Assembly (NCBI RefSeq): GCF_002234675.1
Contig: NC_019876.2
Span: forward strand, 20,963,661-21,027,660
Reading direction: 5' to 3'
DNA from: Oryzias latipes
Taxonomy: Eukaryota > Chordata > Actinopteri > Beloniformes > Adrianichthyidae
Length of the DNA stretch: 64,000 bases
Shown: positions 11,625 to 23,147 of the stretch, one piece after another
Layout of the letters: each line of letters starts with the position of its first letter
Numbering within the stretch: the first letter of the stretch is position 1
The notes under the pieces: model-generated
The model's database searches: none
Seen by the model: the letters and a program-made list of their open reading frames with translations, nothing else
What the model was told of the DNA's origin: nothing
Made by a program: the position numbers and the translations under genes

Positions 11625-12182
11625 TAATTTGGCTCAAACCCCACACATACAACACAAAACAAAAAGGACATAAAGATCAAATTTGAAAGAAAAACAAACA
11701 GTGATAGAAATCCTACTTGATGCTTTAGTGAGGGAAAGATTCTGAGCATGTTTTCAAAGTGTGTTTCATTGAAAATCTTTAATCTTTTAATTAACCTTGA
11801 GCACTGAAGAGGAAGAGGTCAGATTCCCTTCATCTGACAGGATCCACGCAGGCTCTTTCTGTTCAGAGAACACAGTGGAGCAGATCCCATCTGTCACTCT
11901 TTAAGCATAAATGGCCTTTATAGGAGATATCAAAAGAGGACACCCCTGTTAAACAAAACCATAATGAAAATGTAAAAATGGAATAAATCTCTAAGCAAGA
12001 AAATGAGATTAGGCTTTTTGACAAGGTATTGTTTTACAAATGCAGAAATGAAGCAAGACCAGTACACCACTCCTCTTAAATCTGTGAAGACCATCAAATA
12101 TTGTTTGGTCTCAATCACACCTATTTCAAAGTAAATGTACAAACAACAAAAACACTCAAGAATGGATTATAAAGGCAGGCTG
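11625..12182. other. AT-rich intergenic DNA
   Basis: No gene, repeat or splice structure that I can support. Confidence 0.4.
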
Positions 12183-12317
12183 TTAGGGGTGTAACGAATC
12201 ATCCTAACAATAATTCAGTTGAATCGGTTAGTTCAAAAGGGGTCCAAGTCCACAATTTTTCAAAGTCCCAAGTCTGTTGTAATGTATTGACTATGCTTGA
12301 CATTTAAAATACAGTAA

Positions 12318-12522
12318 CCCTTGTGCTATCCTAGGCACTTTAACGTTGGGAGTTGGGTCATCTAGACTCACTAGACAGTGCTCTGAACCTTTTTTCTTCA
12401 ATGATTTGTGATCTTCACTGGTGTCCATGGTCTACATGAAATCTTTCCACCTTTATCCACCTTTGTCATGGTAGGGAGAACATGTCAATGTAAGGGTGGG
12501 GTCATCTAAGATAGCACAAGGG
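12318..12522. mobile_element. piggyBac-type MITE, copy 2
   Basis: 205 bp, ends CCCTTGTGCTATCCTAG and GATAGCACAAGGG. Flanks are GTAA and TTGC, so the TTAA duplication has decayed. Confidence 0.8.
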
Positions 12523-12920
12523 TTGCAAAGGGGGCAAATTCCTGGACTTGGGCCTCTCTTGTATGGGTTTTGTTTTATCCCATAGATGGCAGCACTATTT
12601 ATCCAATATGGCAGCGCCCCTGTTTAATTCAAGAAGGGCCCAAGTCCAGAGACTTCAGTTTGCTAGTCCTCTGTAATTATAAAAGTGAGGTGCTTCATAT
12701 TATAGCATTTGTAAGCTATGAACTGGTGCCAAATCTGGGTAAAGTATTGCTCAGCCTCCCTTTAAACCTTGTGCTATCCTAGATGACCACCCTTACATTG
12801 ACGTGTTCTCCCTACCATGACAAAGGTGGATAAAGGTGGAAAGAGGATTTCATGTAATCCATGGACCCCAGTGAAGATCCCAAATGATTGAAGAAAAACG
12901 GTTCAGCGCACTGTCTAGAG

Positions 12921-14857
12921 CAGGGGTGTCAAACTCATTTTAACCAAGGGCCACATCAGCATAGTGGTTGTCCTCAAAGGGCCAGATATAACTTCTACAT
13001 GTAACTAAATGTAATGAAAAATAAATGTAACTACTCCTTTATTTTAAATAACTCATTGTTTATTAATTATAACTTTTTATTATATTATATTATATACTTT
13101 TATTACCGTAAATTCCGGACTACAAAGCGCACCCGATTATTAGCCGCACCCACCCATTTTCACGTGCTTAACTAATTTTATACATACACAAGCCGCGTCG
13201 GGGTACAAGCCGCATGAATTAGGCAACATTGTCATCCTGACGGATCACTTCCTGACTCAGAGTGTAAGTGTGATTTATTAGCACACAGTGGGTGGAGTCA
13301 TTTTTGCCTCAGGTTAATGTCTTTGAGTCTATCTGCATCTGCCAAACAGTATGCACCTCTATTCTGTTCACAAGTTCCTCAGTTATGGTTTTTATTTTAT
13401 TTTATTTTTTTTAACTTATTGACAATCTAGGTATCACACATAAAATTACAAACAGTAACCATATAATCAACATTACATCCCTCAGTTATGATGAGGAAAT
13501 TTACATCCCCGATCCCCCATTTCCCATGAGTCTTAGGGGCTAAAGGCGGGGCCAACGCCCGGCTCGCCATTCTGTTGTACGTGTTTAAGAATGAGCAGCA
13601 GTGCATGGAGGGGTGAACGGGTACAGCTCTGCTTCCGCTTGTGTCGCGGCAGCGTTATGGGAGTAACAGGGCTGGTTAAAAAACACGCTAGTAAAATAAA
13701 GCAGCGACGACTGAAAAGCGCGCGCCTCAGCGCGATACGCGTGCCTCCTCGCGGCGCGTGGGTCAGAAGTTTCCGTCCACAACAAACACTTGCTCCGCGG
13801 ACGCCTCGAGTAAGCCCTGGCTGCAGCCTGAAGAATGGCTCGACGCCTCCGCGCTCCCGCGCGCTCCTTGTCTCCCCTTCCTATCTACTCCGACAGCTCT
13901 GGCCAGCGCGGCTACAGGGAGGAGCGCTTCGTCCCCATTGCGCCGGTGGATGGAGCAAATCGTGTCTGTGCAGAGCAATCGGACTTAATACTGTACGTTT
14001 TGTGTATGAGGGGCGGATGCGTTGTTACGTGTGGGAGCCTTCAGACTGCCATCGGCCCCGCAGCTCACACGACACGCAGTCTCCAGCTCACACGGAGGCT
14101 GTGAGCGTTTCAATGCAAATCTCTGCTCAGTCCTTAGAAACCGTTAACACGACCACGTCAATTTGTGTTTCCAGTCGTGTCCCGACAAAATAAAGGCTGA
14201 TATTATTGCCACATATTTACGTGCAGCCAGCCGAGTCACTATGACTCAGAGGTAAATGCACTCCTGAGCATGCGCTGTTCTCTCCGTCACGCAGCTGACC
14301 GGCTTTTCCAAACCCGTTGGTGATTTTTTCACGCTGCTTTTAACTATTGCTTTTATCTTGAAAGCTTCATCATATTGTAGCGGCGATCACGTGCACGTTG
14401 GGTCTAATGGCACCAAAGGATTCTGGGATGCGGCTGGACATGCGTGTTTCGTTTTGTTGAACCATGACTGAAGTGTCTAAGACCTGAAGTGAGGTCCATG
14501 CTGTTTGGCTGCTTAGAGGTGTGTTGAAAAATAAATGACTTGTGTTTGGTGTTAGAGAATTCAAACCAGTCACTGTGTCCAAAAATACGTACACGGCGGC
14601 CGCCAATAAAATCCAATAATTAGCCGCGTCACTGAATAAGCCGCAGGGCTGTAAGCGCAGGAAAAAAGTAGCGGCTTGTAGTCCGGAAATTACGGTATAT
14701 TTTATTATAGTTCCAATCACGCACCATATGCTGAACTTTCAACAAAAAAAAAAAAAAAAATCGGCGATGAGGTCATCATCACAGCCCTACTCACGGGCCA
14801 CATAAAATGACATGGCGGGCAACATTTGGCCCGCGGGCCTTGAGTTTGACATATGTG
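12921..14857. mobile_element. hAT-type element inserted in the MITE
   Basis: The ends are CAGGGGTGTCAAACTCATTTT-like at left and its imperfect complement GAGTTTGACATATGTG at right. Flanking 8-bp duplications are GTCTAGAG (12913-12920) and GTCTAGTG (14858-14865), 7 of 8 identical and of the nTCTAGAn type preferred by hAT transposases. The subterminal text GGGCCACAT / GGCCCGCGGGCC is the familiar fish hAT pattern. No transposase frame is visible, so it is non-autonomous. It contains a second inserted element at 13104-14697. Confidence 0.85.
13104..14697. mobile_element. Innermost nested element with TACCGTAA..CCGGACTA ends
   Basis: The inverted ends are TACCGTAAATTCCGGACTAC at 13104 and its complement ending at 14697, followed inwards by AGCCGC-rich subterminal repeats on both sides. 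The flanking 8-bp strings ACTTTTAT and TATTTTAT match at 6 of 8 positions, so a hAT-like 8-bp target duplication is plausible. The GC-rich core (13540-14200) gives several overlapping open frames of up to 200 codons that resemble nothing I know and lack domain features. I treat them as chance. Confidence 0.7.
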
Positions 14858-15010
14858 GTCTAGTGGGTCTAGATGACCCAACTCCCAATGTTGAAGAGCC
14901 TAGGATAGCACAATGGTTATGCTATGCAATTCCAATCATTCCCTGGAAAAACAAACCTCTTGGACTTGGGGCCCTTTTGAACTAACCGATTCAATTAATT
15001 TCATAACTTG

Positions 15011-16990
15011 TGGTTGAAGATGAGATTCATAGTCGATATTGGTTGGTTTTGATTCACCAACTTAGCCAAAAATTCAACCATTCAAGCTTTTTTGTCCTTT
15101 GTTGACAGACAATTGACAAGACTGGTGGATGCTGGACAGGATAATAAAGAAGAGAAAAGATAGAATGCCTGTTCTGGTGGAGTTTATAATACTAAGGAAA
15201 ACACAAATGATATTCACATGACTGAGTTCCCATTGCAAAAGAAACAACCAAGCACTATCTGTCAAATATTTTAAAGGGCAGCCTTTGTACTTGTCATGTG
15301 ACCAAGACTGCACTGTCTTTTCTCTTATCGTTCAGAAGCCGAGCAGATCTACATCAGACTCTGGTTTTTGTTTTGGTGATGTAAAACTGATCTTGTTATG
15401 TCATCAGCTACTCTATTTAGTTGGGCAGATAATGGAGGGTGAGGTTTGTACTTGTGTCTATTCATTCCTTGTACTCTCTGCACAGGCTTTTGATTTGTCC
15501 CGCCTCAGCTGCAGAGTTTGTGTTGGCGTTTAGAACAAAATAAAATGGACAATCCCTCCCTGACTATCATTTCTACTTGCAGGTTAAATAATTCCCAGAC
15601 AGACTGAGCATTTTAAGGACAGAAAAAGTACCAGATCTGCATGTTAAAAGAAAAACTGTGTAATAAAATATTTTTTCTTGTCAGAGTAAGAACTTAACTA
15701 TTTTGTTTTTATCTTCTGTTTGACCTTTTTGACTATTTTATTTTTACAAAAGTTTGCAAAATCCCAGGGCTTTTATGTTTTTTGCTGGCCCGGTGCAGAC
15801 TAGGTTAAGGCCTGTTCTTTTTTTGTCTTAAGTGCGAGCTTCATCCCAGTGGGATGCCAGCTTTACTTCCTGTCTGCTACAAGATGTATTGGACAGCTGG
15901 TTCAACAACAGCAGGTGGAGTAAAGGTGAACAACACACCACCCAAGAGAGAGTCCACACCCGTTTCGTTGGAACCTGGTTACAGACAAAGAAAAAGGGAC
16001 TAAAGGGATAAATGGACTGTACAAATATGTTGCATATAAAGTTTTCGTATGTGTCCTATTCAGACTAAATTGGTCTTAAACGTTTTTTCAGTCCTTTGTT
16101 TTTTGTATGTGCAAAATCAACACTTTAAAAACAAAAACGTGATAACGAAATACATTTTGTTCCCGCGTCTTTGATTACAAACTATATGAAAATTGCAAAC
16201 ATTTCTGATTTTAAAATGAATCTTTAAAATCCTAATTGATTGTCATTTCTTTTTGCAGCCTATGACTGCACTGTGATCTCAAAAGTTTTACAATGAACAG
16301 TATGTCTGACAGACACCTACAGTATGTCTGTAGATAGACTTATTAACCTTTTCTGAAATTAATCTATTTGGACATTCCATTATTGATGTTCTCAATAGAC
16401 AATTCCATTATTGGCATTGTCTATTTTATTTGGTGCCACTATATGTTTTCCTATTTAGGGCGAGGTCAGTAACTTCTACTTTTTTGTATCTCCTCGTATG
16501 CAAAGAAATGCAAACAAGTAAGAATTTGACCAGAATGTGTGACTTCTGAATGGCATTTTGATTATGAAATTATACTTCCTAAATTAAGTTTGACTGATAA
16601 AAGGGATGAAAAGTAATTGTGATTATTCTCATTTTACCGTATCAACATATTAGACAAAAAACAGAAAAGTGCTGTTTGCTCTCTGAAGATAATACCTGCC
16701 CCATCCTTTATGTTTAAAGGCGCACAAAACTACAAAGAGTAAATATTGGGCTGTAACCCTAGCTTTGCTTTGTTTTTTTGACCTTTGTGTGGCTTAGCTT
16801 TTTCAATTGAAACTCAAAATGCATTTCAGTGATGATAATCTTTTTTATCCGTGCAACACCCCAGCAGGAATCTTGAAAAGCACGTTTGACCAAGTACTCT
16901 TTGTCTGTAAGATTTTTTTTGTTTGAGTTCAGAACAATATTTCTACCAGGAAAAAAGGAATAAAGTGGGAGGATCTGAGTATTAGAGCTT
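15011..16990. other. Intergenic DNA upstream of the protease gene
   Basis: No gene or recognisable repeat found. The last few hundred bases should include the protease promoter. Confidence 0.4.
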
Positions 16991-16993
16991 GGG

Positions 16994-17000
16994 TATATAA
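16994..17000 (+). promoter_or_regulatory. Candidate TATA box of the serine protease gene
   Basis: TATATAA lies 56 bp before the ATG at 17056. A start site ~25-30 bp downstream would leave a short leader of ~30 nt, normal for a secreted protease. The placement is inferred from spacing only. Confidence 0.55.
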
Positions 17001-17055
17001 CTGAGATACGTACGAAACTCCATCTCAGGCAAGACAGGGTGAGAAGATCCTGAAG

Positions 17056-19989
17056 ATGGCTCTCCAACAGTCTGTGTGCGGGTTCACTGTGATGATCTTT
17101 CTGCTATGCACAGGTAAAAAAAAAATCTAAATATTCTGCCTATTTCGGAGAAATCTGTAAAAAAAAAAAAAAAAAAAAAAAAAACTATTTTAAAAGTTGA
17201 ATTAAATAATCCAATGTAACTTATTTTTCATAAACTTTCTAATATGTTGATGTTTTGGATAGGATCAGAAGAATAAAGTCAAATGATATCACCACAGCAC
17301 TGTCATAATTTAGAGCTTATACAGAAAAATACATATAAACACCACTGTGGAATCAAACTAATATGCATAATCTAGCATGAGTAGTTACAGAGCTATTACT
17401 ACTTTTTTAACATATTGATAAAACATCAAATACTGTGAACCAATTGGCTCTTTTTGGTTCTAATGTTTTTAATCAAGATGTCTGATTAATTCCAGTGTGG
17501 TGGCATTTTTTTTCTAATGTCACCTGAAATGCATAACCTGCGTCCTCCCCACAGCTGGTTTAACGTATCTCCCTTTTGTTTTTCAGGTTGTCATTCACAG
17601 AGGCCTGGTAAGCATTTACAAATAACATGATTGGGTTGATTTATTTAATACGTGTAAGACTCATATTTAATTTAGGCAGCTGATAGGGCAGTTTTCAAAT
17701 CACATTGAATTTTACAGGTGCATAACACCCAGACAAGAGTGTTGTAGGAAAAAGTTGAGTAGGCAAGATGATTACTGTACACAAAGTTAATATTTGACTT
17801 ACTGTTAGTATGGAATGCACACAAGTTCAGATTTTCTATGCAAATAAAACGGTCAAACTGATAAGTTCATTCCCGTTTTCTCCATTCTGTCAGCTTGTGG
17901 CAGAGTTCTAATCAACAGCCGAATCGTGGGGGGTCAGGACGCTTCTGCAGGAATGTGGCCCTGGCAGGCAGTGTTACTCCAAAATGGGGAATTCTCCTGT
18001 GGAGGCTCACTGATCACTGATCAGTGGGTGCTAACAGCTGCTCACTGCCTTTCAATGTAAGACCTCTAATAATCTTTGCTGTAAATGACATCTTGTCAAT
18101 GTTAGAACTTTTTCATGATAGATTCCAAAGTCCCCCCCATATAAAATGTTCTAGCTCAGCCACTGGTGCGATGTCATTCAAACAATCACAAAAAGGGGTT
18201 CCCAAATTAGAATTTCTGTTATTAATGAGATTATTCCCAACATGCCCTGTTTTCAAAGACGAAACAAAAATTTGGCTAATGACTTTGTCCCTTTTGTATC
18301 TTAGTTTGGACCTCAACTCCACTATTGTTCAGCTGGGCGCCCAAAACCGATCAAGTGACCCCAATGCCGTGTCTCGAACCCTTGAAGACATCGTCTGCCA
18401 CCCTGAATATGATACTCAAACCCTCGACAACGACATCTGCCTAATTAAGCTCTCTGCTCCAGTGGAATTCAACTCGTACATCCAACCTGTCTGCCTGGCC
18501 TCACAGGACAGTGCCTTCCATGATGGGACTTCCAGCTGGGTCACAGGTTTTGGAGACAACGGTTGGTAACGTATTAATGGTTTCTGACATTATTCCTGGG
18601 CCCATTAAATCTTTTCACTGACAGCTGCATCTTTTCCTTTTGTCTTGTACACACACGTTCCCAGTTTCCCAAACTGCAACTAACCGGGAGAGATTGTTTT
18701 TAATTATTCAATTTTTTTCAACCAGTTCTCTTCTGAGAGTCTCTGCTTCCTTAAAAAAACTAATTATTTTGCAGGTTTTAATTCTGTTGATATTTTCAAC
18801 TGCTAGATATTTTTGGTATTCTTGACTTTTGATTCCCGCCTTGCACGCCCATGAGTTGACGACAATGAACCCCACCTTGCACTGGGTGGTAGGCGGGTGC
18901 CTGTGTTTGGCAGCGGAGCAGCCACCAGTGTGTGAATGTGTGTGTGACTGGGTGCATGGGTCTGTGACTGTAAAAGTGCTTTGTCCTTGTAGGTAGAAAA
19001 GCGCCATACGAGTATACACCATTTACCAGCTTTGATACTAGTACACAAATTTCAAATTTATTTAGTTTTCATCCAAAATAGGGTTTTTTGCCTTTTTAAT
19101 TGTGAACTTATGTAGCACTGGGTCCATAAAAAATGGCATCACATTTCTCTATGAACTGCATCAGCTAAACATAGTTAAAATGACAATAATATACTTCATG
19201 AACCTATAAAGGTTAATACATTTTTAATAAATCACAAATTCTAAATCCTGCTGTGAAAAAAATACTGGCTTGTGTGATTCAAAAATGCTTGTGTGTAACC
19301 TTCAGTCTTCTTTAATTAGGGTTTGGCTCTTTACCTGAGATTCTTCAAGAAGTAAATGTGCCGATTGTGGGGCCAAATCGCTGCAGGTGCTACTACAAAG
19401 ACGGCAATGAAATCACAGACAACATGCTCTGTGCTGGACTTGAAAACGGAGGAAAGGACTCATGCCAGGTACTTTTGTTTTGCAATTGATTGCTTTTGCC
19501 ATTTTTATTTTGTTTTTTAATTTGTTTAGAACTTTAATTTAAAACTTAAAAGATTTGAAAGATTTGTACCATTTTGGACTGGCATGGTTTTTTGGTTTTC
19601 CCCTGTTCACTCAGATCTGCTTCTTTTTTCTCTAGGGAGACTCAGGCGGACCCCTGGTGTTTGAAAGTAGTTCCATCTGGATTCAGGGTGGAGTCGTCAG
19701 TTTTGGTGCTGGCTGTGCCCAGGCTTATAAACCCGGGATCTACGCTAAAGTGTCCAACTACCAAGACTGGATCAGTAACACTGTTACTGGCACGGAGCCG
19801 AGCTTTGTTACCTACTTGCCGGGAGGCGAGGACATGGATCAGTACTTTATGTGCTCGACCATGGTACCCCCCACCACCACCGATGACGACACTTTGTTTG
19901 GCGGGGCCGGACACTTGAGCCACTTCACTCACATCTTCTCTTTGTCCGTTCTTGCTCTGTTGCTCCATGTTTTTGTTGGAAGAATGTAA
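17056..19989 (+). CDS. Trypsin-like serine protease, prostasin/testisin-like, six exons
   Basis: Coding exons 17056-17113, 17587-17607, 17894-18056, 18305-18561, 19320-19468 and 19636-19989 all have GT-AG borders. They join in phase to 333 residues. Residues 1-20 are a signal peptide. Activation cleavage would follow R36 (NSR before IVGG, 37-40), with C28 available to tether the propeptide. The triad is H77 (TAAHC), D124 (DND) and S219 (GDSGGP). D213, six residues before S219, predicts cleavage after Arg/Lys. Possible N-glycans lie at N85 and N95. The last ~22 residues are hydrophobic after a Ser/Gly/Asp-rich stretch, which suggests a GPI-anchor signal as in prostasin and testisin. The usual SWG before the specificity pocket is SFG here. 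The exact orthologue (prss8, prss21, prss27 or a fish-specific tandem copy) cannot be settled. It is unrelated in function to its neighbours. Confidence 0.9.
18830..19025 (+). repeat. Retroposon fragment in protease intron 4
   Basis: Contains GGGTGGTAGGCGGGTGCCTG, then GTGTGTGAATGTGTGTGTGA, then AAAAGCGCCATACGAGTATA and CCATTTACC. This ordered set is a very common teleost SINE/LINE tail with the AAAGCGCTATA-like end. Confidence 0.65.
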
Positions 19990-20027
19990 ACCCTATTACC
20001 TAAAACCTGGAAGCACATACACAACAC

Positions 20028-20033
20028 ATTAAA
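20028..20033 (+). terminator. Poly(A) signal of the protease gene
   Basis: ATTAAA 39 bases after the stop codon. AATAAA-type motifs also occur near 20385-20399, so a longer 3' UTR is possible. Confidence 0.5.
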
Positions 20034-20039
20034 GGCACT

Positions 20040-21794
20040 TTTCTTTCTTGAATACTTCCTGTCAGTGTGCCACATGTCCGTACGCCAAATCACTTCTGAC
20101 AAAAGATAGTTCAGGCAATTGGAAAGAGTTTTTTTTAAAGCAAATTGCTGCAAATTTCTGAATGTAGAAATTCTTCAAAATTACATTTTAGGCCTAGTGG
20201 ACAAAGCACTAATGGGAAGTAATCAATATGTTTACTCTTTCATATCACAACTTTATTACACATTATAGAAGGGGGAATTGTGACATTCACACACACATTG
20301 ATTTTTTCTGACTTGTCAGAATACACAAAACTCAAAATCAAGCATGTTTCATTAAAGACGTTATATTAGTTTCTAGACTTTTATGAATAAAGAAAATAAA
20401 TATCTGCATATTTGCACTTCATCAAAGTTTTAATTTGAACATTAACATTTGGAACAAAATAAAAAAAAGACAATATTACAAAATGCAGCACACAAACTTG
20501 AGAGCATATATAAAATGGAGGAAATGAGAAGAACTTTGGGATAAGATGGGTTTTGTCCCCATTTTAGTTCAACTCTTCACTTTGATACTAATCAGTAGAA
20601 AAGTGTTTGAGTTCCCTGAATCATTGTGGTTGAGCACTGCCTCATTGTGTATGACAAAAAATAAATGGATTTGTATCAATAAAGCACTTTAAAATGCATA
20701 AAACATTTTTTTTTACTGAAAATCATCCAATGCCAAACAAACAAAATAGATCTGGACAAAAATGATTGTCCTCCAAACTTCAGTTATAAAACTACAGCAG
20801 TTAATATTTGGAAATGTCAAATAGATTTCTGCACTCCCTTCTCTCACCTGTTTCATTTGTTGATGTTTTTAAACAAAGATATGATAATTTGTTACTGCTG
20901 TGGTAGCTTTCTGTGTTCTTCACATGCCTTCACATCAGGTCCATCCCAATGGATTATGTGCCTGACGAAAACATTTGAATCAAGTAAATTAGAGAACAAC
21001 GCTTGCTGATTGTGTACAATTTATACATCTTAGCTTTTCAGATACGGTAACTTGTTTCTGGTACCGTTACCAGCTTGTGTTCCCCAAACTAGCCAATTTA
21101 GTCCAGAAATAAGGACCATGAACGCATGGTCCACTCCTGCGGTCTCACAGGAGGCAGATCTTCAGGCAATAAAATTACTTAATTTTTTTATTTTAAATGA
21201 GAGTTCCATTTGTATTGGTGAGAACTATAAGCTGCTATTGTTATGACACCACACACTCTGAAGTGGATAAGGAAAGCTTCTGCTTTCTCTGCCCAAATCA
21301 ATGTTTCTAAAATGGTAATTTATCTAAGTGCTGAAAGTTTGAAAGTTGAACATTTACCAATTTACCTACATGCTAATAAAAAAAAAAACTTTTTGTTATT
21401 AAAGAAATTGAGTACTAATAAAAATCAAAATGACTGATTCAATGGGTCCTGTGGAAGAAAAAAACCAACTAAAGTAGAAAAAGTAGTCACCAATCTGTAC
21501 TTAGTAAAGTGATCCTTTGTCTCACTAGCCTCAAGTTGAACTGAAGCAATGGGGACTTTTGGGCCAGATCACTTAGATTTGCTTCCTTTAGCAGAGGTCC
21601 CCATATTCTTTTAATTTGAAATTTTCATTTGAATTATTGACCAATTTTGGCATCAAAGTCAATAGCTCATTCAAAAGAAGCTGTTGGTACTTTTGAAATG
21701 GATGTGTTGCCTGGCAATGTTTTCAAGATGATAAAATCCTGTCTTATTGACATTTTTAATATGTGGGATTTCACAACACTGTTGTTGACAGCCA
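20040..21794. other. Intergenic DNA downstream of the protease
   Basis: AT-rich, with a few AATAAA motifs and no gene I can support. Confidence 0.4.
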
Positions 21795-21996
21795 TTGTTA
21801 ACGTGAGCTACTTATGCAAACGAGTGACGTTGTTCACCGTTGTGCGCATGTGGGTCACTTTGGGTCATTTCACAGTCACACGGGAGATCACAAAAATTCA
21901 GATTTTATTCGAAACGTGAACGGCCTTGAAAAAAAAAAATCGGATCTTTTCAAAAAATCGGAATTGAGCATTAAGCCCTGCGGTGTGAACGTAGCC
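21795..21996. mobile_element. PIF/Harbinger-derived fragment (right end)
   Basis: Shares GTGACGTTGTTCAC, GGTCATTTCAC and GTGAACGGCCTTG in the same order with 55480-55610, the 3' part of the Myb-bearing element. It ends in CCCTGCGGTGTGAACGTAGCC, the complement of the left end at 54860. The left half, including any gene, is missing. Confidence 0.7.
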
Positions 21997-22063
21997 ATAG
22001 TCTAATGCTACATTCACAGGGGACTCGGACATGTGCGTTTCCCACTGTGAACATGGCCTAAGG

Positions 22064-23139
22064 CAAGGGTCGGGAACCTTTTTTGCCGCGAGAGCCATAG
22101 ACGCCACATATTTTTAAATGTAATTTCGAAAGAGCCATGCATTAATGTAGTGTCCCTTTACCACACTGAGGCACGTAGACTTAACCTCTTTTAAGGTTCT
22201 TTATTCTGGTTACTGCAGACCGCAACAAACGCCGTACAATTAATTCAGCAACTCCTAAGTCTCTCCCGCCGAGACGAGAGCGCTTCTCCCAACTTTATAT
22301 TCACCTGCTCCCGCTCCAGCCCTCCCATTTCCCTTATTCGGCCCATAGCTGAACCCCATTGGTCCAAATTACCTAACAACAGGCTGAGCGACAGAACTGA
22401 GAGCCAATCAGATCTCTGCTTGATGCGTTCAACGAACTCCAGAACGTTTAACGCGGCCCAACAGCCAAGTTAAACTCAGTCCGCGACAATATGTTTAAAA
22501 CTAAATATACAAGTGAATGTGTGCATTTGATGTAATTTCAACATTTTTAAAGTACAATAAGTCTGTGGATTCTTTTTAATAACATTGTTATGCTGTTGCT
22601 AATAAATGATGAGTATTTCTCGTGGTAGTTTTGCTGATTGTCTAGTCTGGTTGATACGTGGTGAGTTTCTGCTTCACGCAGGCGTTGAGACTTTAAACGT
22701 GATCTTAGGTCTGACTGTTCTTTAGATGTGACAAAGACTGATCACACGCAGACGGGAAGCCAAACACACACTCACACGCCGCAGTGAGTGACAGGCAGCG
22801 GGTTTTACGTTTTTACAATCCCTGCGCGATTCACCTGCTGCCGGTCCCCACAACCCCCCCACCCTCTGCTTTCTTCCTCACACATCCCATCCCCGCAACT
22901 GCGCGCTTTTTCTCAGAGACGGGAGCGCGCAGTTTTAGGCATGGCAATTCACAGGTTTACGGGTGGTACCAACTCTATGAAATAATAGATAATAGTAAAG
23001 TGACAGCGCTGGCGCAGATTTTTTTCTCCAAGCACCGCTCTAATGAAAAAAAAAGTATAATTAAAGATTTGTCTGCGAGCCACATGTGACCATCAAAAGA
23101 GCCATATTTGGCTCGCGAGCCATAGGTTCCCGACCCCTG
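22064..23139. mobile_element. hAT-type non-autonomous element with perfect 8-bp duplication
   Basis: The ends are CAAGGGTCGGGAACC at 22064 and GGTTCCCGACCCCTG ending at 23139. GCCTAAGG occurs immediately on both sides (22056-22063 and 23140-23147), an exact 8-bp target duplication. Subterminal GCGAGAGCCAT and ATGGCTCGCGAGCC are complementary. The 1.08-kb interior has no transposase frame. It lies just beside the Harbinger fragment. Confidence 0.9.
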
Positions 23140-23147
23140 GCCTAAGG

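Larger units (their letters stand above)
12766..14916. mobile_element. piggyBac-type MITE, copy 3, split by a hAT element
   Basis: The left part is 12766-12920 and the right part 14858-14916. Together they give the usual ~205-bp element: the left half stops inside CTGTCTAG and the right half resumes with GTCTAGTGGGTCTAG. The left flank is TTAA (12762-12765) and the right flank TTAT. The 1.94-kb interruption is the hAT element at 12921-14857. Confidence 0.85.
12183..15010. mobile_element. Outer element of a four-level nested insertion
   Basis: The left end (TTAGGGGTGTAACGAATC at 12183, then GAATCGGTTAGTTCAAAAGG at ~12220-12240) has an inverted partner at ~14965-14998 (CCCTTTTGAACTAACCGATT). 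TAGGGGTGTAAC ends are typical of fish hAT elements. The extreme right terminus is not recognisable. The GGACTTGG / CCAAGTCC motif recurs at 12247, 12543, 12630 and 14960. Two piggyBac MITEs sit inside, the second of which is itself interrupted. Confidence 0.55.

Noticed and set aside
13591-14193. 200-codon open frame in the innermost nested element
   Set aside because: GC-rich DNA with other frames of similar length on both strands, no recognisable motif, and inside a non-autonomous transposon.
18113-18322. Open frame running through protease intron 3 into exon 4
   Set aside because: The + frame is open by chance through the intron. The splice sites at 18056/18305 give the correct protease continuity.
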